Shown one piece after another: positions 54,542 through 62,934 of a DNA stretch of 64,000 bases. The DNA is from Salipaludibacillus keqinensis (GTDB lineage Bacteria; Bacillota; Bacilli; Bacillales; Salisediminibacteriaceae). The position numbers were made by a program, and so were the translations under genes. Below the pieces are notes generated by a model. It ran no database searches. It was not told the DNA's origin and was given only the letters and a program-made list of their open reading frames with translations. Within the stretch, counting starts at the first letter, position 1; each line of letters begins with the position of its first letter. The stretch is from assembly GCF_003226325.1 (NCBI RefSeq), contig NZ_PDOD01000004.1:62001-126000 (forward strand), in the 5' to 3' direction.

Positions 54542-55582
54542 TTAATCTTCTTTTTCTTCAAGCACGTTCTGCATGCGGTCAGGGTAGTCGGTGAAAAGGC
54601 CGGTGACACCCCAGTCGAGCAGGCGCTGCATATCTTCTTCTTCGTTAATGGTATAAACGTGAACCTCAAAGCCCTCGTCTAGCGCAGTTTGTACGAATGA
54701 TTCATCAATGACTTCTGTACCGTCGTAGTACTCGAGGTGGAGCCCCAGGCCGACAGCGTACTCAGCAATATCAGCAAAGTCTTCTTCGGTCATGTCTTCC
54801 GGAGCAGGAGTGATGTCCAGCCACTCTTCCATTTCACCGGTTTCTTCATCAACTTCCCACCAGAGAAGTTGCACGAGTGGGATGGAGTCATTCAATTCGT
54901 TTATTTTTTCGAGGCTGTCCTGATGGAATGACTGAATAAGGACGTTGCCTGCTTCATCAAAGCCGTATTCTTCGACCAGTTCCACCAAAGGCTCTTCCAT
55001 ATCCTCATTCAAATAGGTGGATTTTGTTTCGATATAATAGTTCTCGGCTTCCCCGAATTCATCAAAAATTTCTTCGAGTGTGAGAATTTCCACTCCTTCA
55101 AAGCTTTCATCAGCCTGGTCCGGATATTCTTCGTTAAACCAGGAACCAGCGTCGAGCTCTTTCAGCTCCTCGAGCGTATGGTCGCCGATTTCGCCTTCCC
55201 CGTCTGTCGTACGGTCGATTTCATCATCGTGAAAAGCAACGAGTTCTCCATCAGCGGTCATCTGAATGTCCAGTTCAAGCCAGTCAGCATCCATTTCAAT
55301 AGCTTTTTCAAGTGCTGGCATTGTCTGTTCAGGAGCGTGCCCACTTGCTCCGCGGTGGGCAATGACAGCTGCTTGACCGTCCTCTTTCTCTGAAGACTCG
55401 TCATTCATTCCGGTCTCTTCCGAATTGTCTGCTTCCTGTTCATTGTTAGCTTCGTTGTTTTCCGGTTCTTCTTCTGCAACGCCGTTGTTCTGGTTGTTGT
55501 TTACATCTGTCTGTTCGTCAGACTCTGTACCGCAACCAGTAAGAAAAATCGCTGCTGCGGCGGTTAAATAATACTTTTTCAT
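54542..55582 (-). CDS. Lipoprotein glycerophosphodiester phosphodiesterase (GlpQ-like)
   Basis: 346 residues. Lipobox LTGC near residue 17 gives membrane anchoring; an Asn/Glu-rich acidic linker runs to about residue 70; the GDPD domain follows with catalytic HRGASG, DIQMTADGELVAFHD and ETKST (metal-binding Glu). It hydrolyses glycerophosphodiesters to glycerol-3-phosphate and alcohol outside the cell, or wall teichoic acid fragments. The protein is very acidic. A hand count of four lines gives about 51 percent G+C against about 43 percent in a purM sample line, so transfer is possible. The ATG at 55582 follows GAGGAGAG. Confidence 0.9.
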   Translation of the reverse strand: MKKYYLTAAAAIFLTGCGTESDEQTDVNNNQNNGVAEEEPENNEANNEQEADNSEETGMNDESSEKEDGQAAVIAHRGASGHAPEQTMPALEKAIEMDADWLELDIQMTADGELVAFHDDEIDRTTDGEGEIGDHTLEELKELDAGSWFNEEYPDQADESFEGVEILTLEEIFDEFGEAENYYIETKSTYLNEDMEEPLVELVEEYGFDEAGNVLIQSFHQDSLEKINELNDSIPLVQLLWWEVDEETGEMEEWLDITPAPEDMTEEDFADIAEYAVGLGLHLEYYDGTEVIDESFVQTALDEGFEVHVYTINEEEDMQRLLDWGVTGLFTDYPDRMQNVLEEKED

Positions 55583-55699
55583 CAAATCTCTCCTCTTTTT
55601 CTGTTGTTGTAAGTATTTCTGCTGGGGGGAAGGCCCGCAGAGTAGTATATCAGACTCAGAGAATCATTCAAATGGATGAGAATACCATATTATGAAGTT

Positions 55700-55845
55700 T
55701 CACTATATAGTAGTGATGTTGTTGGATCGCATAGAACTGCAATTAGTTGGTATAGAAATCAAGTTACAGCGGATAGAGTTGCAATTACACTGTATAGAAG
55801 ATGGATTCGTTCGTATAACAATATTCGACGAGTTGCGCCACCGCC
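55700..55845. repeat. 21-nt periodic repeat, family B, locus 2
   Basis: ATAG/ATAA cores at 55731, 55752, 55773, 55794 and 55815 are exactly 21 bases apart, with one looser unit upstream. The end, ATTCGTTCGTATAACA then ATTCGACGAGTT, matches that of the array at 16116-16240. Confidence 0.87.
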
Positions 55846-56132
55846 CCGGAAACGACAATATTCTCTAGATTCTTCCTTTATTATTCCTTGTACAATACTT
55901 GAACGTAGCATATAATTACAAGTGAAAGTCCTTTCAAAAAATATGCCTGAAGCATTGTTATGCAAGTAATTGAACAGTTTTTCTTATGCATGGAAAAACT
56001 TTTTTAAAATAAAACCACTTTCTTACGATAATGCGAGAAAGTGAAAAACAGTAAATAGGTATAAACGAAATTTTAACGATATCTATGCTAAATATTCTGA
56101 TTTTTCAAACATGAAAGAGAGGAGAGGGAATC
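55846..56132. other. Spacer before the gamma-glutamyltransferase gene
   Basis: No gene. A hairpin CACTTTCT / AGAAAGTG at 56016-56043 has a U-rich flank only on the minus strand. A promoter for the downstream trio should lie here but I could not assign one. Confidence 0.35.
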
Positions 56133-57746
56133 ATGGATCAACTAGAGAGAGAGATTTCTTCTTCAAAAGGAAGCTATGGGATGGTTTCTACCGCTTCTAA
56201 ACAAGCGACAGAGGCAGGAGTAGAAATGCTGGAGAAAGGTGGGAACGCCATCGATGCAGCGGTGGCAGCCGCCTTTTGTTTAGGTGTTTCTGAGCCCCAA
56301 GCGTCAGGAATTGGGGGGCAGTCTATGGCGCTCGTAAGATTAGCGGACGAGAAGCGGATTTTTGCTCTCGACGGATCGTCCCGGGCACCCTTTTCATTAC
56401 AACCAGCTAAAAATCCGAAAAAACCTATTAAATTAGGCCTTCGTTCGTCGACAGTCCCATCAACACCAGCTGCTCTAGGTTACTTGAATGAAACCTACGG
56501 AAATCTCCCTTTAGAAGAAGTTCTTGCTCCAGCCATTCGAGTGGCTGAAGAAGGATGTCCAGTGACGGAATTGATTCACCGGTTGCTAAAAAAAGAAGCT
56601 GAGCAGCTTCGTAAAGATAAGAAGATAAAACAAATATTTTTTAAAAACAATCGCCCAAAGAATGTTGGTGAAATAATTGTTCAACCTGAACTGGCTGAAA
56701 CGATGCGGACGATGGCACGAGAAGGGTGGCGCGATTTCTATACTGGGAGAATTGCAGAAAAAATCGTTCAAGACATGGAAAAACGAAACGGCCTGATTTC
56801 TGCAGTGGATTTACACCAGATTCCCCTTCCCGTTGAAAGAGAAGTACTTGAAAGTTCGTATCGAGACTATGAGATCTTTACGTACCCTCCTCCGGGTGCT
56901 GGGAGAGTACTCGTTCAGATTTTAAATACATTAGAAGGGTTCCCTTCAGAAAATCTTGATCCTGATCAACCGATAGGGGCTGTCATTTCGGCGTTAGCTT
57001 TTCGGTTTGCGCTGAATTACCGGCAACGGATGCCGATGCATCCCGATCATTATTTGCAATCTGTGAACCAAATGATGGTGGACAAAGGGTATGCGCAAGA
57101 GATCATCAAGCGAATTAATGATATTTATAAATTTGCGTTAAAGGACACCTTTTTACCGCCACCAGTTGGAGGAGAAACGACGCATTTATCGGTCGTGGAC
57201 CGAGATGGAAATGCTGTCGGGGTTACTCAGTCGATCGAATTGGTGTTTGGAAGTAAAACGATGGCCGATGGGCTCGGTTTCTTTTATAACAACTACATGA
57301 GTGCATTTGAGTACAAAAACATGGCTCACCCTTATTACTTACTTCCAGGAGGACGTCCATGGAGCAGCGTAGCCCCAGTCATTCTATTTAAAAAAGGGAA
57401 GCCTCAATATCTTCTCGGAAGTCCGGGGAGCAGCAGAATTTCCACGGCATTAGCTCAAGTGATTGTTCGTCTTGTGGACAAAGGGGAGTCATTGGAAGAA
57501 GCCATCTCGGCTCCTCGCTTTCACGCTTCGGATACGGGGGAATTACTCATAGAGAAGGAACGTTTTCATAAAGATGTTTATACAGCATTGGAATTATCGG
57601 CGTTCGATTTAAAGAAAAGGGACCCATACAGTTTTTACTTAGGGTGTGTGCAAGGAGTGCAATTACCAATCAAATGGCGTGAGTCGTTCAAGGGTGTAGC
57701 TGATCCAAGGCGAGACGGATCAGCTGAAGGACCGGCTGAAGAATAA
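56133..57746 (+). CDS. Gamma-glutamyltransferase family protein
   Basis: 537-residue Ntn hydrolase of the GGT family, which cleaves or transfers gamma-glutamyl groups. The precursor would self-cleave before Thr349 in GGETTHLSVVDRDGNAVG. ALDGSSRAP and SIELVFGS segments are family features, as is LPGGRPWSSVAP. No signal peptide is present, so unlike B. subtilis Ggt it should stay in the cytoplasm. Start ATG behind GAGAGGAGAGGG. First of three tightly spaced genes with an ATP-grasp/M20-like fusion and an FGase-like enzyme; this context suggests turnover of a gamma-glutamyl or related amide compound. Confidence 0.88.
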   Translation: MDQLEREISSSKGSYGMVSTASKQATEAGVEMLEKGGNAIDAAVAAAFCLGVSEPQASGIGGQSMALVRLADEKRIFALDGSSRAPFSLQPAKNPKKPIKLGLRSSTVPSTPAALGYLNETYGNLPLEEVLAPAIRVAEEGCPVTELIHRLLKKEAEQLRKDKKIKQIFFKNNRPKNVGEIIVQPELAETMRTMAREGWRDFYTGRIAEKIVQDMEKRNGLISAVDLHQIPLPVEREVLESSYRDYEIFTYPPPGAGRVLVQILNTLEGFPSENLDPDQPIGAVISALAFRFALNYRQRMPMHPDHYLQSVNQMMVDKGYAQEIIKRINDIYKFALKDTFLPPPVGGETTHLSVVDRDGNAVGVTQSIELVFGSKTMADGLGFFYNNYMSAFEYKNMAHPYYLLPGGRPWSSVAPVILFKKGKPQYLLGSPGSSRISTALAQVIVRLVDKGESLEEAISAPRFHASDTGELLIEKERFHKDVYTALELSAFDLKKRDPYSFYLGCVQGVQLPIKWRESFKGVADPRRDGSAEGPAEE

Positions 57747-57799
57747 GAAGCGTTAGATTTTAGTAAGGTGAACGAGCAGATTAAAGGGGTGGAGCATGC

Positions 57800-59944
57800 A
57801 TGAAAATTGCAGTGGTGTATAACCGGGAAAGTCAAGCGGTCATAAATTTATTTGGAACACAAAATCGGGAGAAGTATGGTCTTGAAACGATCAAGATGAT
57901 TCGCGAAGGGTTAATTTCTGGAGGTCATCAGGTAAAGACGTTTGAAGGAGATAAAAATCTGATTAAAAAGCTTGAAGAATTTATGCCGACCGTTATTTCT
58001 GGAGAACGACCTGGCCTTGTATTCAACTTGAGCTATGGGATTCAAGGAAGGGGCCGGTATATGCATGTTCCAGGTATGCTTGAAATGCTTGGTGTCCCTT
58101 ATGTTGGTTCAGGACCAGAGACCCACGCCTTGGCGTTAGACAAAGTGGTAACAAAGATGATTTTGCTGCAACGAGGGTTGCCAACGCCTAAATTTACCGT
58201 TTTAGATACGCCCGACTCCCCGGTGACGGAAGATTTAAAGTATCCGCTTATCGTGAAACCAAAAGACGAAGCGGTGTCATTTGGGCTGAAAATCGTTTAT
58301 GACGAAGAAGAGCTTCGTGAAGGTGTGAAAGTTATTTATGAAACGTATCATGCACCAACCCTTGTTGAAGAATATATTGAAGGAAGGGAAGTAAACGTCG
58401 GTTTACTCGGGAACAATCCTGTTCAAGCCCTTCCTCCGGTAGAATTAGAATTTGGTGATGGCCCGCAGATTTTTACTTACGAAGATAAAAAGAACAAAAG
58501 CGGTCGCACAGTTGAAAAAGTCTGTCCTGCTCCGCTGACAGAAGAAGAAACAGAAAAGATTCAGCAACTGGCTATCGATACGTTCAAAGCCTTGAACTGC
58601 TATGATACGGCCCGAGTCGATTTTCGAATTGATCGAGAAGGGAATCCTTATATTCTAGAAGTGAATTCCATGGCCAGTTTAGGTGCAGACGGATCCTTTG
58701 TTTACGCTGCCGACAAGATCGGCCTTGATTATAAGGATTTAATGAACCGAATTATTAATGTTACGTGTGAACGCTATTTCGGAGCTGGTTTTCTTGCCCC
58801 TACAGACGAAGAGTTGCAAAGTACGGAGGTCCGCCTTTTTAATCGTCTGACGAAAAAACGTAGCTTGATTGAAACCGATTTAAAGACATGGACTAATATC
58901 TCGAGCAGAACAGAAGACCCCGTCGGACTTAGCAGAATTCGTAAAAAACTGGAAGACCGGCTGACTAAATTAAGTTTGATCCCTGTGATGGAGTATACGA
59001 ATGGACGATCAGCTTGGACATTTGAAACGAAGGCCGGGTTGAAGAACGGAACTCTTCTCGTTGTTCCAATAGATGTACCAGGTGACAGAACAGGATTTCC
59101 CATCCCATTCAGAACGGAGCAGGAGTGGCTTTACGGTGAAGGGATCGCCTCCAGTCGTGGTGGGATTGTCACGATGCTCAGTGCCCTCAATGCGTTAAAA
59201 GAGCAAAAGCTTTTGAATAAAAAGAACATTGGCGTGTTGTTTTATTCAGACGAAGGCAGAGGAATGCGCTACAGCTCGTCCACAATTCAAAAAGCTGCCA
59301 AAGAAGCAGCGGAAGTCATCATTCTCCAACCTGGTTTTACTGATGGAAAAGTGGTGGATCAGAGACGAGGAACGAAGCAATTCAGCTTGATTATCGAAGG
59401 AGACCCGATTCGAATTGGGAAAGAAACGGAATCGATTGATGTTCTCAGCTCATTCATTCAAAACGCTGAAAAGATTCAATCATTCAGTAACCGAAGAAAA
59501 AAACTTGCTGTAGCAGTTCAAGATGTACGCTCTGAACGGTATTCGGTATTAAAGCCTCACCGAGTTTACGCGACACTTTCCATTACGTATATTGATGAAA
59601 AGCTAGCATACGAAACAGAAATGGCGATTAGAGATTTATTTAAAGCCAACGCTAAAGGAGTGCGCACGAACATTGAAAAGTTAGTTGAGCGACCTCCACT
59701 TATTCGTCAAAAGAATGATCCAATGTTAGAAAGGTTAAAGGAATTAAGTGATAGATGGCAACTACCATTTGGAACAGAATCCAGCTTGTTGTCATCGGCA
59801 GCAGGAGAAGTGGGGAGAAGCACCCCTGCCGTTTGTGGATTTGCTCCAGCCAGTAAAGGACTCTATACACCAAACGAAAGTCTTCATCGAAGTGAACTGG
59901 TTCAACGCTCGCTGCTTCTAGCTTTATATCTTAACGGTGAATGA
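57800..59944 (+). CDS. ATP-grasp ligase (D-Ala-D-Ala-ligase-like) fused to an M20-peptidase-like domain
   Basis: 714 residues. About 1-335 is an ATP-grasp ligase of the D-alanine-D-alanine ligase type: NLSYGIQGRGRYMHVPGMLE, VPYVGSGPETHALALDK, PLIVKPKDEAVSFG, YDTARVDFRID and LEVNSMASLG are preserved. About 345-714 resembles an M20 metallopeptidase fold (LLVVPIDVPGD, SSRGGIVTML, VLFYSDEGRG) but the usual GHxD and GxxDMKGG metal ligands are altered, so it may not be a working zinc peptidase. I know of no standard D-Ala ligase with this extension. It probably joins an amino acid or dipeptide; substrate unknown. Between a GGT and an FGase-like gene, with which it overlaps by four bases. Confidence 0.83.
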   Translation: MKIAVVYNRESQAVINLFGTQNREKYGLETIKMIREGLISGGHQVKTFEGDKNLIKKLEEFMPTVISGERPGLVFNLSYGIQGRGRYMHVPGMLEMLGVPYVGSGPETHALALDKVVTKMILLQRGLPTPKFTVLDTPDSPVTEDLKYPLIVKPKDEAVSFGLKIVYDEEELREGVKVIYETYHAPTLVEEYIEGREVNVGLLGNNPVQALPPVELEFGDGPQIFTYEDKKNKSGRTVEKVCPAPLTEEETEKIQQLAIDTFKALNCYDTARVDFRIDREGNPYILEVNSMASLGADGSFVYAADKIGLDYKDLMNRIINVTCERYFGAGFLAPTDEELQSTEVRLFNRLTKKRSLIETDLKTWTNISSRTEDPVGLSRIRKKLEDRLTKLSLIPVMEYTNGRSAWTFETKAGLKNGTLLVVPIDVPGDRTGFPIPFRTEQEWLYGEGIASSRGGIVTMLSALNALKEQKLLNKKNIGVLFYSDEGRGMRYSSSTIQKAAKEAAEVIILQPGFTDGKVVDQRRGTKQFSLIIEGDPIRIGKETESIDVLSSFIQNAEKIQSFSNRRKKLAVAVQDVRSERYSVLKPHRVYATLSITYIDEKLAYETEMAIRDLFKANAKGVRTNIEKLVERPPLIRQKNDPMLERLKELSDRWQLPFGTESSLLSSAAGEVGRSTPAVCGFAPASKGLYTPNESLHRSELVQRSLLLALYLNGE

Positions 59945-60807
59945 GGATGAACAACATGATGAAAGAAAAACTCCCTTTACTAATATCAGTCCCTCACGGT
60001 GGAACGGTGATCCCGCCTGAAATTCAAACTGCTTGTTTGTTGAATGAGAAGGATATTGTGCTAGATGGTGATACGTGGACGAAAACATTGTATGATTTCA
60101 AAGATCTTGTTGAAGAGTATCATGAAATGGATATAGCGAGGATTGCCGTTGATCTCAATCGTCACCAACACGATCTTCCGCCAGAAAATGCCGATGGCGT
60201 GGTGAAAACATCGACGGTAGATGGAGAGAAAGTGTGGGAGACGCCAGGTGGCCTCAGTGAATTGGAACGGGAGAAGTTGATTCAAACGTATTATCTCCCC
60301 TACCATCACGCCCTTGAAAAAGCGGCAGATAATCCTCAGGTGAAACTGGCAATGGACTGTCATACAATGCTGGATTACGGACCAAGTCCTACTGCAACCG
60401 GATGGGAGTATCGTCCGCTATTTTGCATTGGGAATCGTGGGACGGTTACAGGTGGTCAAGGCGAAGAAACGTTAACGGCTAGCCCTGAAGTGATGACGAG
60501 ACTGAGAGAATTGTTGGAAAAAGAATTTGAAAGTTTTCGAGAAGACGCAGGGATTAGGGAACTAGTGACGATGAACACCCCTTTTAAAGGTGGGTATATT
60601 ACTCGTCATCACGGCAATCTCGGTAAATTGCCATGGATACAGCTAGAAATTAATCGCAAGTTATACCTGCCGGAGCCGTCGCTGATTACGGTTCAGCCGA
60701 GTGACTTGGATAGGTTAAAGTTACAAGAGTTCAGAGATCGTTTGTATCATGTTTTTTCAGAGCTCGTTAAAGATATTTCTCCATTCCGAGGAAAAGAAGC
60801 TCTATAA
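59941..60807 (+). CDS. N-formylglutamate amidohydrolase family protein
   Basis: 288 residues of the FGase/HutG2 family: ISVPHGG and MDCHTM supply metal ligands, DLNR and a Glu in QLEINRKLY complete the site. Family members hydrolyse N-formyl- or N-acyl-glutamate. No histidine-use (hut) gene is nearby. It overlaps the ATP-grasp gene by four bases and is the last gene before a terminator. Several ATG codons (59941, 59947, 59956) are possible starts. The context suggests removal of a glutamyl or acyl group from a peptide made by the trio. Confidence 0.85.
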   Translation: MRMNNMMKEKLPLLISVPHGGTVIPPEIQTACLLNEKDIVLDGDTWTKTLYDFKDLVEEYHEMDIARIAVDLNRHQHDLPPENADGVVKTSTVDGEKVWETPGGLSELEREKLIQTYYLPYHHALEKAADNPQVKLAMDCHTMLDYGPSPTATGWEYRPLFCIGNRGTVTGGQGEETLTASPEVMTRLRELLEKEFESFREDAGIRELVTMNTPFKGGYITRHHGNLGKLPWIQLEINRKLYLPEPSLITVQPSDLDRLKLQEFRDRLYHVFSELVKDISPFRGKEAL

Positions 60808-60816
60808 ATGACCCAA

Positions 60817-60851
60817 CCTGCAAAAGCTAACTGCTTTTGCAGGCATTTTTC
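60817..60851 (+). terminator. Terminator after the FGase-like gene
   Basis: Perfect stem CCTGCAAAAGC / GCTTTTGCAGG and TTTTT tail. Confidence 0.9.
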
Positions 60852-60865
60852 GTGTGGTTTAGTAA

Positions 60866-60909
60866 GTTAGCGACGAACAGAAGTAGAGGCGAAGCTGAAC
60901 GTCGCTAAC
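60866..60909. repeat. Single copy of the 51-bp palindromic repeat family
   Basis: GTTAGCGACG and CGTCGCTAAC are a perfect 10-bp inverted repeat, with AACAG and CTGAA inside. The layout equals that of the units at 10556-10719. Confidence 0.8.
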
Positions 60910-61014
60910 ATAGTGTGAAATGACCACCTCTGCTAATAACGAACTCCCTTAACCAAAAGAAACCAATCAAAAAATCTTGTCCTCCTTTCCTACCTGCACC
61001 CTCACTTACATGAC

Positions 61015-61272
61015 CTATCTATAGACTCTCAATACGTATCCGCCACACCCACATTGATCAATATACTTGATCTCGACTGTGTCACTGAATTTTTCATGGA
61101 TATGATCACTTAAATAGTTTTCAGGATGACCGAAGACATCTGGAGTTACGAGATTGACGTAACATCCCTTTGCCGTTTCCTCGATTGCTTCAATACTATG
61201 TTTCAAAACCAAGTCACGATCTTCCGAATATTCCCCGTGTTCCAAACTTGCTGACCAACTTTTTGTTTCCAT
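61015..61272 (-). CDS. CGCGG-family putative rSAM-modified RiPP precursor
   Basis: 85 residues, acidic N-terminal part, then a C-terminal core with Cys74-Gly-Cys76-Gly-Gly78 and YVLRVYR. As I recall, this CGCGG ending defines a family annotated as peptides modified by radical-SAM enzymes, seen in haloarchaea and bacilli. The cysteines could be thioether-linked or metal-binding. Shine-Dalgarno GGGAGG precedes the ATG. No radical-SAM maturase, peptidase or exporter lies within the window, so the gene is an orphan here. The family assignment rests on the C-terminal motif. Confidence 0.75.
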   Translation of the reverse strand: METKSWSASLEHGEYSEDRDLVLKHSIEAIEETAKGCYVNLVTPDVFGHPENYLSDHIHEKFSDTVEIKYIDQCGCGGYVLRVYR

Positions 61273-61378
61273 ATATAATCGCCTCCCAAAAAATGATATA
61301 TGTTAATAATAAAAGGCTCAACCGTTGCTGTCAGTGATCTAGATCCATATTGTATACGTTTTTCCTACAGCGAAAGTG

Positions 61379-61408
61379 TTTACAGAATCGCCCTCTTGCC
61401 GTTACAAT
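61379..61408 (+). promoter_or_regulatory. Sigma-A promoter of the ykoFED operon
   Basis: TTTACA, 18-base spacer, TACAAT, about 25 bases before the TPP aptamer. Confidence 0.7.
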
Positions 61409-61433
61409 GGAGACAACAATATGATAACCGTGT

Positions 61434-61530
61434 TCGCACTAGGGGTGCTATAAGCTGAGAGACAGGTGAAATTCCTGTTAACCCTTTGAACCCGAACTAG
61501 ATAATACTAGCGTGGGGAAGTGCAGGTAAG
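61434..61530 (+). ncRNA. TPP riboswitch (THI element)
   Basis: AGGGGTGC, GCTGAGAG, ACCCTTTGAACCCGAACTAG, ATAATACTAGCGTGGGGAAG are the full TPP signature. A terminator follows before ykoF, so thiamine pyrophosphate should switch the operon off. Confidence 0.97.
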
Positions 61531-61574
61531 CAACATGTAGCCTGAGTTTATTTAGTATACCTACATGAAACTTC

Positions 61575-61608
61575 ACTGCATCTTCCTAATGGGAGGTGCA
61601 GTTTTTTA
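61575..61608 (+). terminator. Riboswitch-controlled terminator before ykoF
   Basis: ACTGCATCTTCC / GGGAGGTGCAGT stem followed by TTTTTT. Confidence 0.88.
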
Positions 61609-61710
61609 TTTTCAAATCATTAGGGGAGCATCCCCCTGAGTTTTAAAACCCTTTTAGGCGATTCACTGGTGAACATATTGATTTCTAACAATGAAAGAGG
61701 AGGATTCAAC

Positions 61711-62313
61711 ATGCAAGGTTTAAGCTGTGGAACAAGTCGAATAGTCGGGTGCCGATTCTCGGTCTACCCAATGACGGACAATTTTGTGGAAGTAATTAAA
61801 GGAGCTTTGGAAGAGGTGGACTCATCGAAAGTGTGGCAACAGACAGATGATGTGAGTACGCTTATTCGTGGTCGAAGTGAGCATGTGTTTGACGTAGCGA
61901 AAGCGATTTTCGTTCACGCTGCGAAAACAGGCGTCCATGTCGTATTTAACGGCACCTTTTCCATTGGTTGCCCTGGAGATTCAGATGCCGATACGTATAT
62001 GTCAGAAGACGATGTCCGGTTGAATGAACAAAGCTCGCAAAAGGAGCAAGTAGAGGTCGCTTCTCAATTTGCCCTTTATCCACTGAATAATCCAGACTAC
62101 ATGCAAATCATTGCTGATCAAAAGGAAGTAGCCGAAAAACATGGTACGTTCACAAAAGGCGTTCACTATGCTTCTCGATTAGATGGAGATGCCAACGACG
62201 TGTTTAAAACGCTAGAAGAAGCGTTCGTCAATACATCGAAAACAAAGGATCAAAGTCATGTGACGATGACGGCGGCGATTTCTGCTAACAGCCCGTCGAA
62301 AAAAGATAAGTAG
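61711..62313 (+). CDS. ykoF: Thiamine/HMP-binding protein YkoF
   Basis: 200-residue cytoplasmic protein with two repeated ferredoxin-like YKOF domains (GCRFSVYPMTDNFVEVI and VASQFALYPLNNPDYMQII). YkoF binds thiamine or its hydroxymethylpyrimidine part and is always found with the YkoEDC transporter. The start at 61711 follows GAGGAGG; an earlier in-frame ATG lacks a site. Controlled by the TPP riboswitch. Confidence 0.95.
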   Translation: MQGLSCGTSRIVGCRFSVYPMTDNFVEVIKGALEEVDSSKVWQQTDDVSTLIRGRSEHVFDVAKAIFVHAAKTGVHVVFNGTFSIGCPGDSDADTYMSEDDVRLNEQSSQKEQVEVASQFALYPLNNPDYMQIIADQKEVAEKHGTFTKGVHYASRLDGDANDVFKTLEEAFVNTSKTKDQSHVTMTAAISANSPSKKDK

Positions 62314-62328
62314 GGAGCGAACGCAATC

Positions 62329-62934
62329 ATGATGAAGCAATGGAAATTGAAAGAAATCGTGTTAATGTCCATCTTTGGTGTCGTTTTCGCTGTGATCTAC
62401 TTGCTGTTCTATTTTTTCGGACAGGGGTTAAGAAATTTCCTTACACCATTCGGGTTAGCTCCCTTTGGCTATGAAATCATCTTCGGCATATGGTTTATCG
62501 TTTCGATCATTGCTGCATACGTGATTCGAAAAGCAGGGGCCGCTTTTTGGTCTGAACTCATCGCAGGAACCGTTCAAGTACTGATCGGAAGTCCAGCCGG
62601 TCCTCAGTTGATTATCTCGGCAGCGATTCAAGGGCTAGGAGCAGAAGCAGTATTCCTAGCGACGAGATATCGGAATTTCTCGTTGTATGTTCTCGTCTTG
62701 GCAGGCATGTCAGCGGCAGTCTTCAGTTATGCGTGGGGCTGGTTTCAATCAGGGCTTGCTGCATTAACTCCAGGGTTAATTATCGCCACGTTCTCTGTCC
62801 GAGTGATTAGTGGAGCTCTGTTAGCTGGTTTGCTCGGTAAATATATCAGTGATCAATTAGCTCAAACAGGAGTTTTACGCGGATACGCCTTAGGAAAGGA
62901 GTGGCAGGAAAAACGTGAAAAATCAGCATCTTAA
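62329..62934 (+). CDS. ykoE: ECF transporter substrate-binding component YkoE
   Basis: 201-residue membrane S component with six hydrophobic segments, for thiamine precursor (HMP) uptake. FYFFGQGLRNFLTPFG and AFWSELIAGTVQVLIGSPAGPQ are typical YkoE segments. It lies 15 bases after ykoF. ykoD overlaps its end. Confidence 0.94.
   Translation: MMKQWKLKEIVLMSIFGVVFAVIYLLFYFFGQGLRNFLTPFGLAPFGYEIIFGIWFIVSIIAAYVIRKAGAAFWSELIAGTVQVLIGSPAGPQLIISAAIQGLGAEAVFLATRYRNFSLYVLVLAGMSAAVFSYAWGWFQSGLAALTPGLIIATFSVRVISGALLAGLLGKYISDQLAQTGVLRGYALGKEWQEKREKSAS

Noticed and set aside
54383-54682. 99-residue frames on both strands over the purD-glpQ spacer
   Set aside because: They cross two terminators and run into the glpQ-like gene; they are by-products of the inverted repeats.
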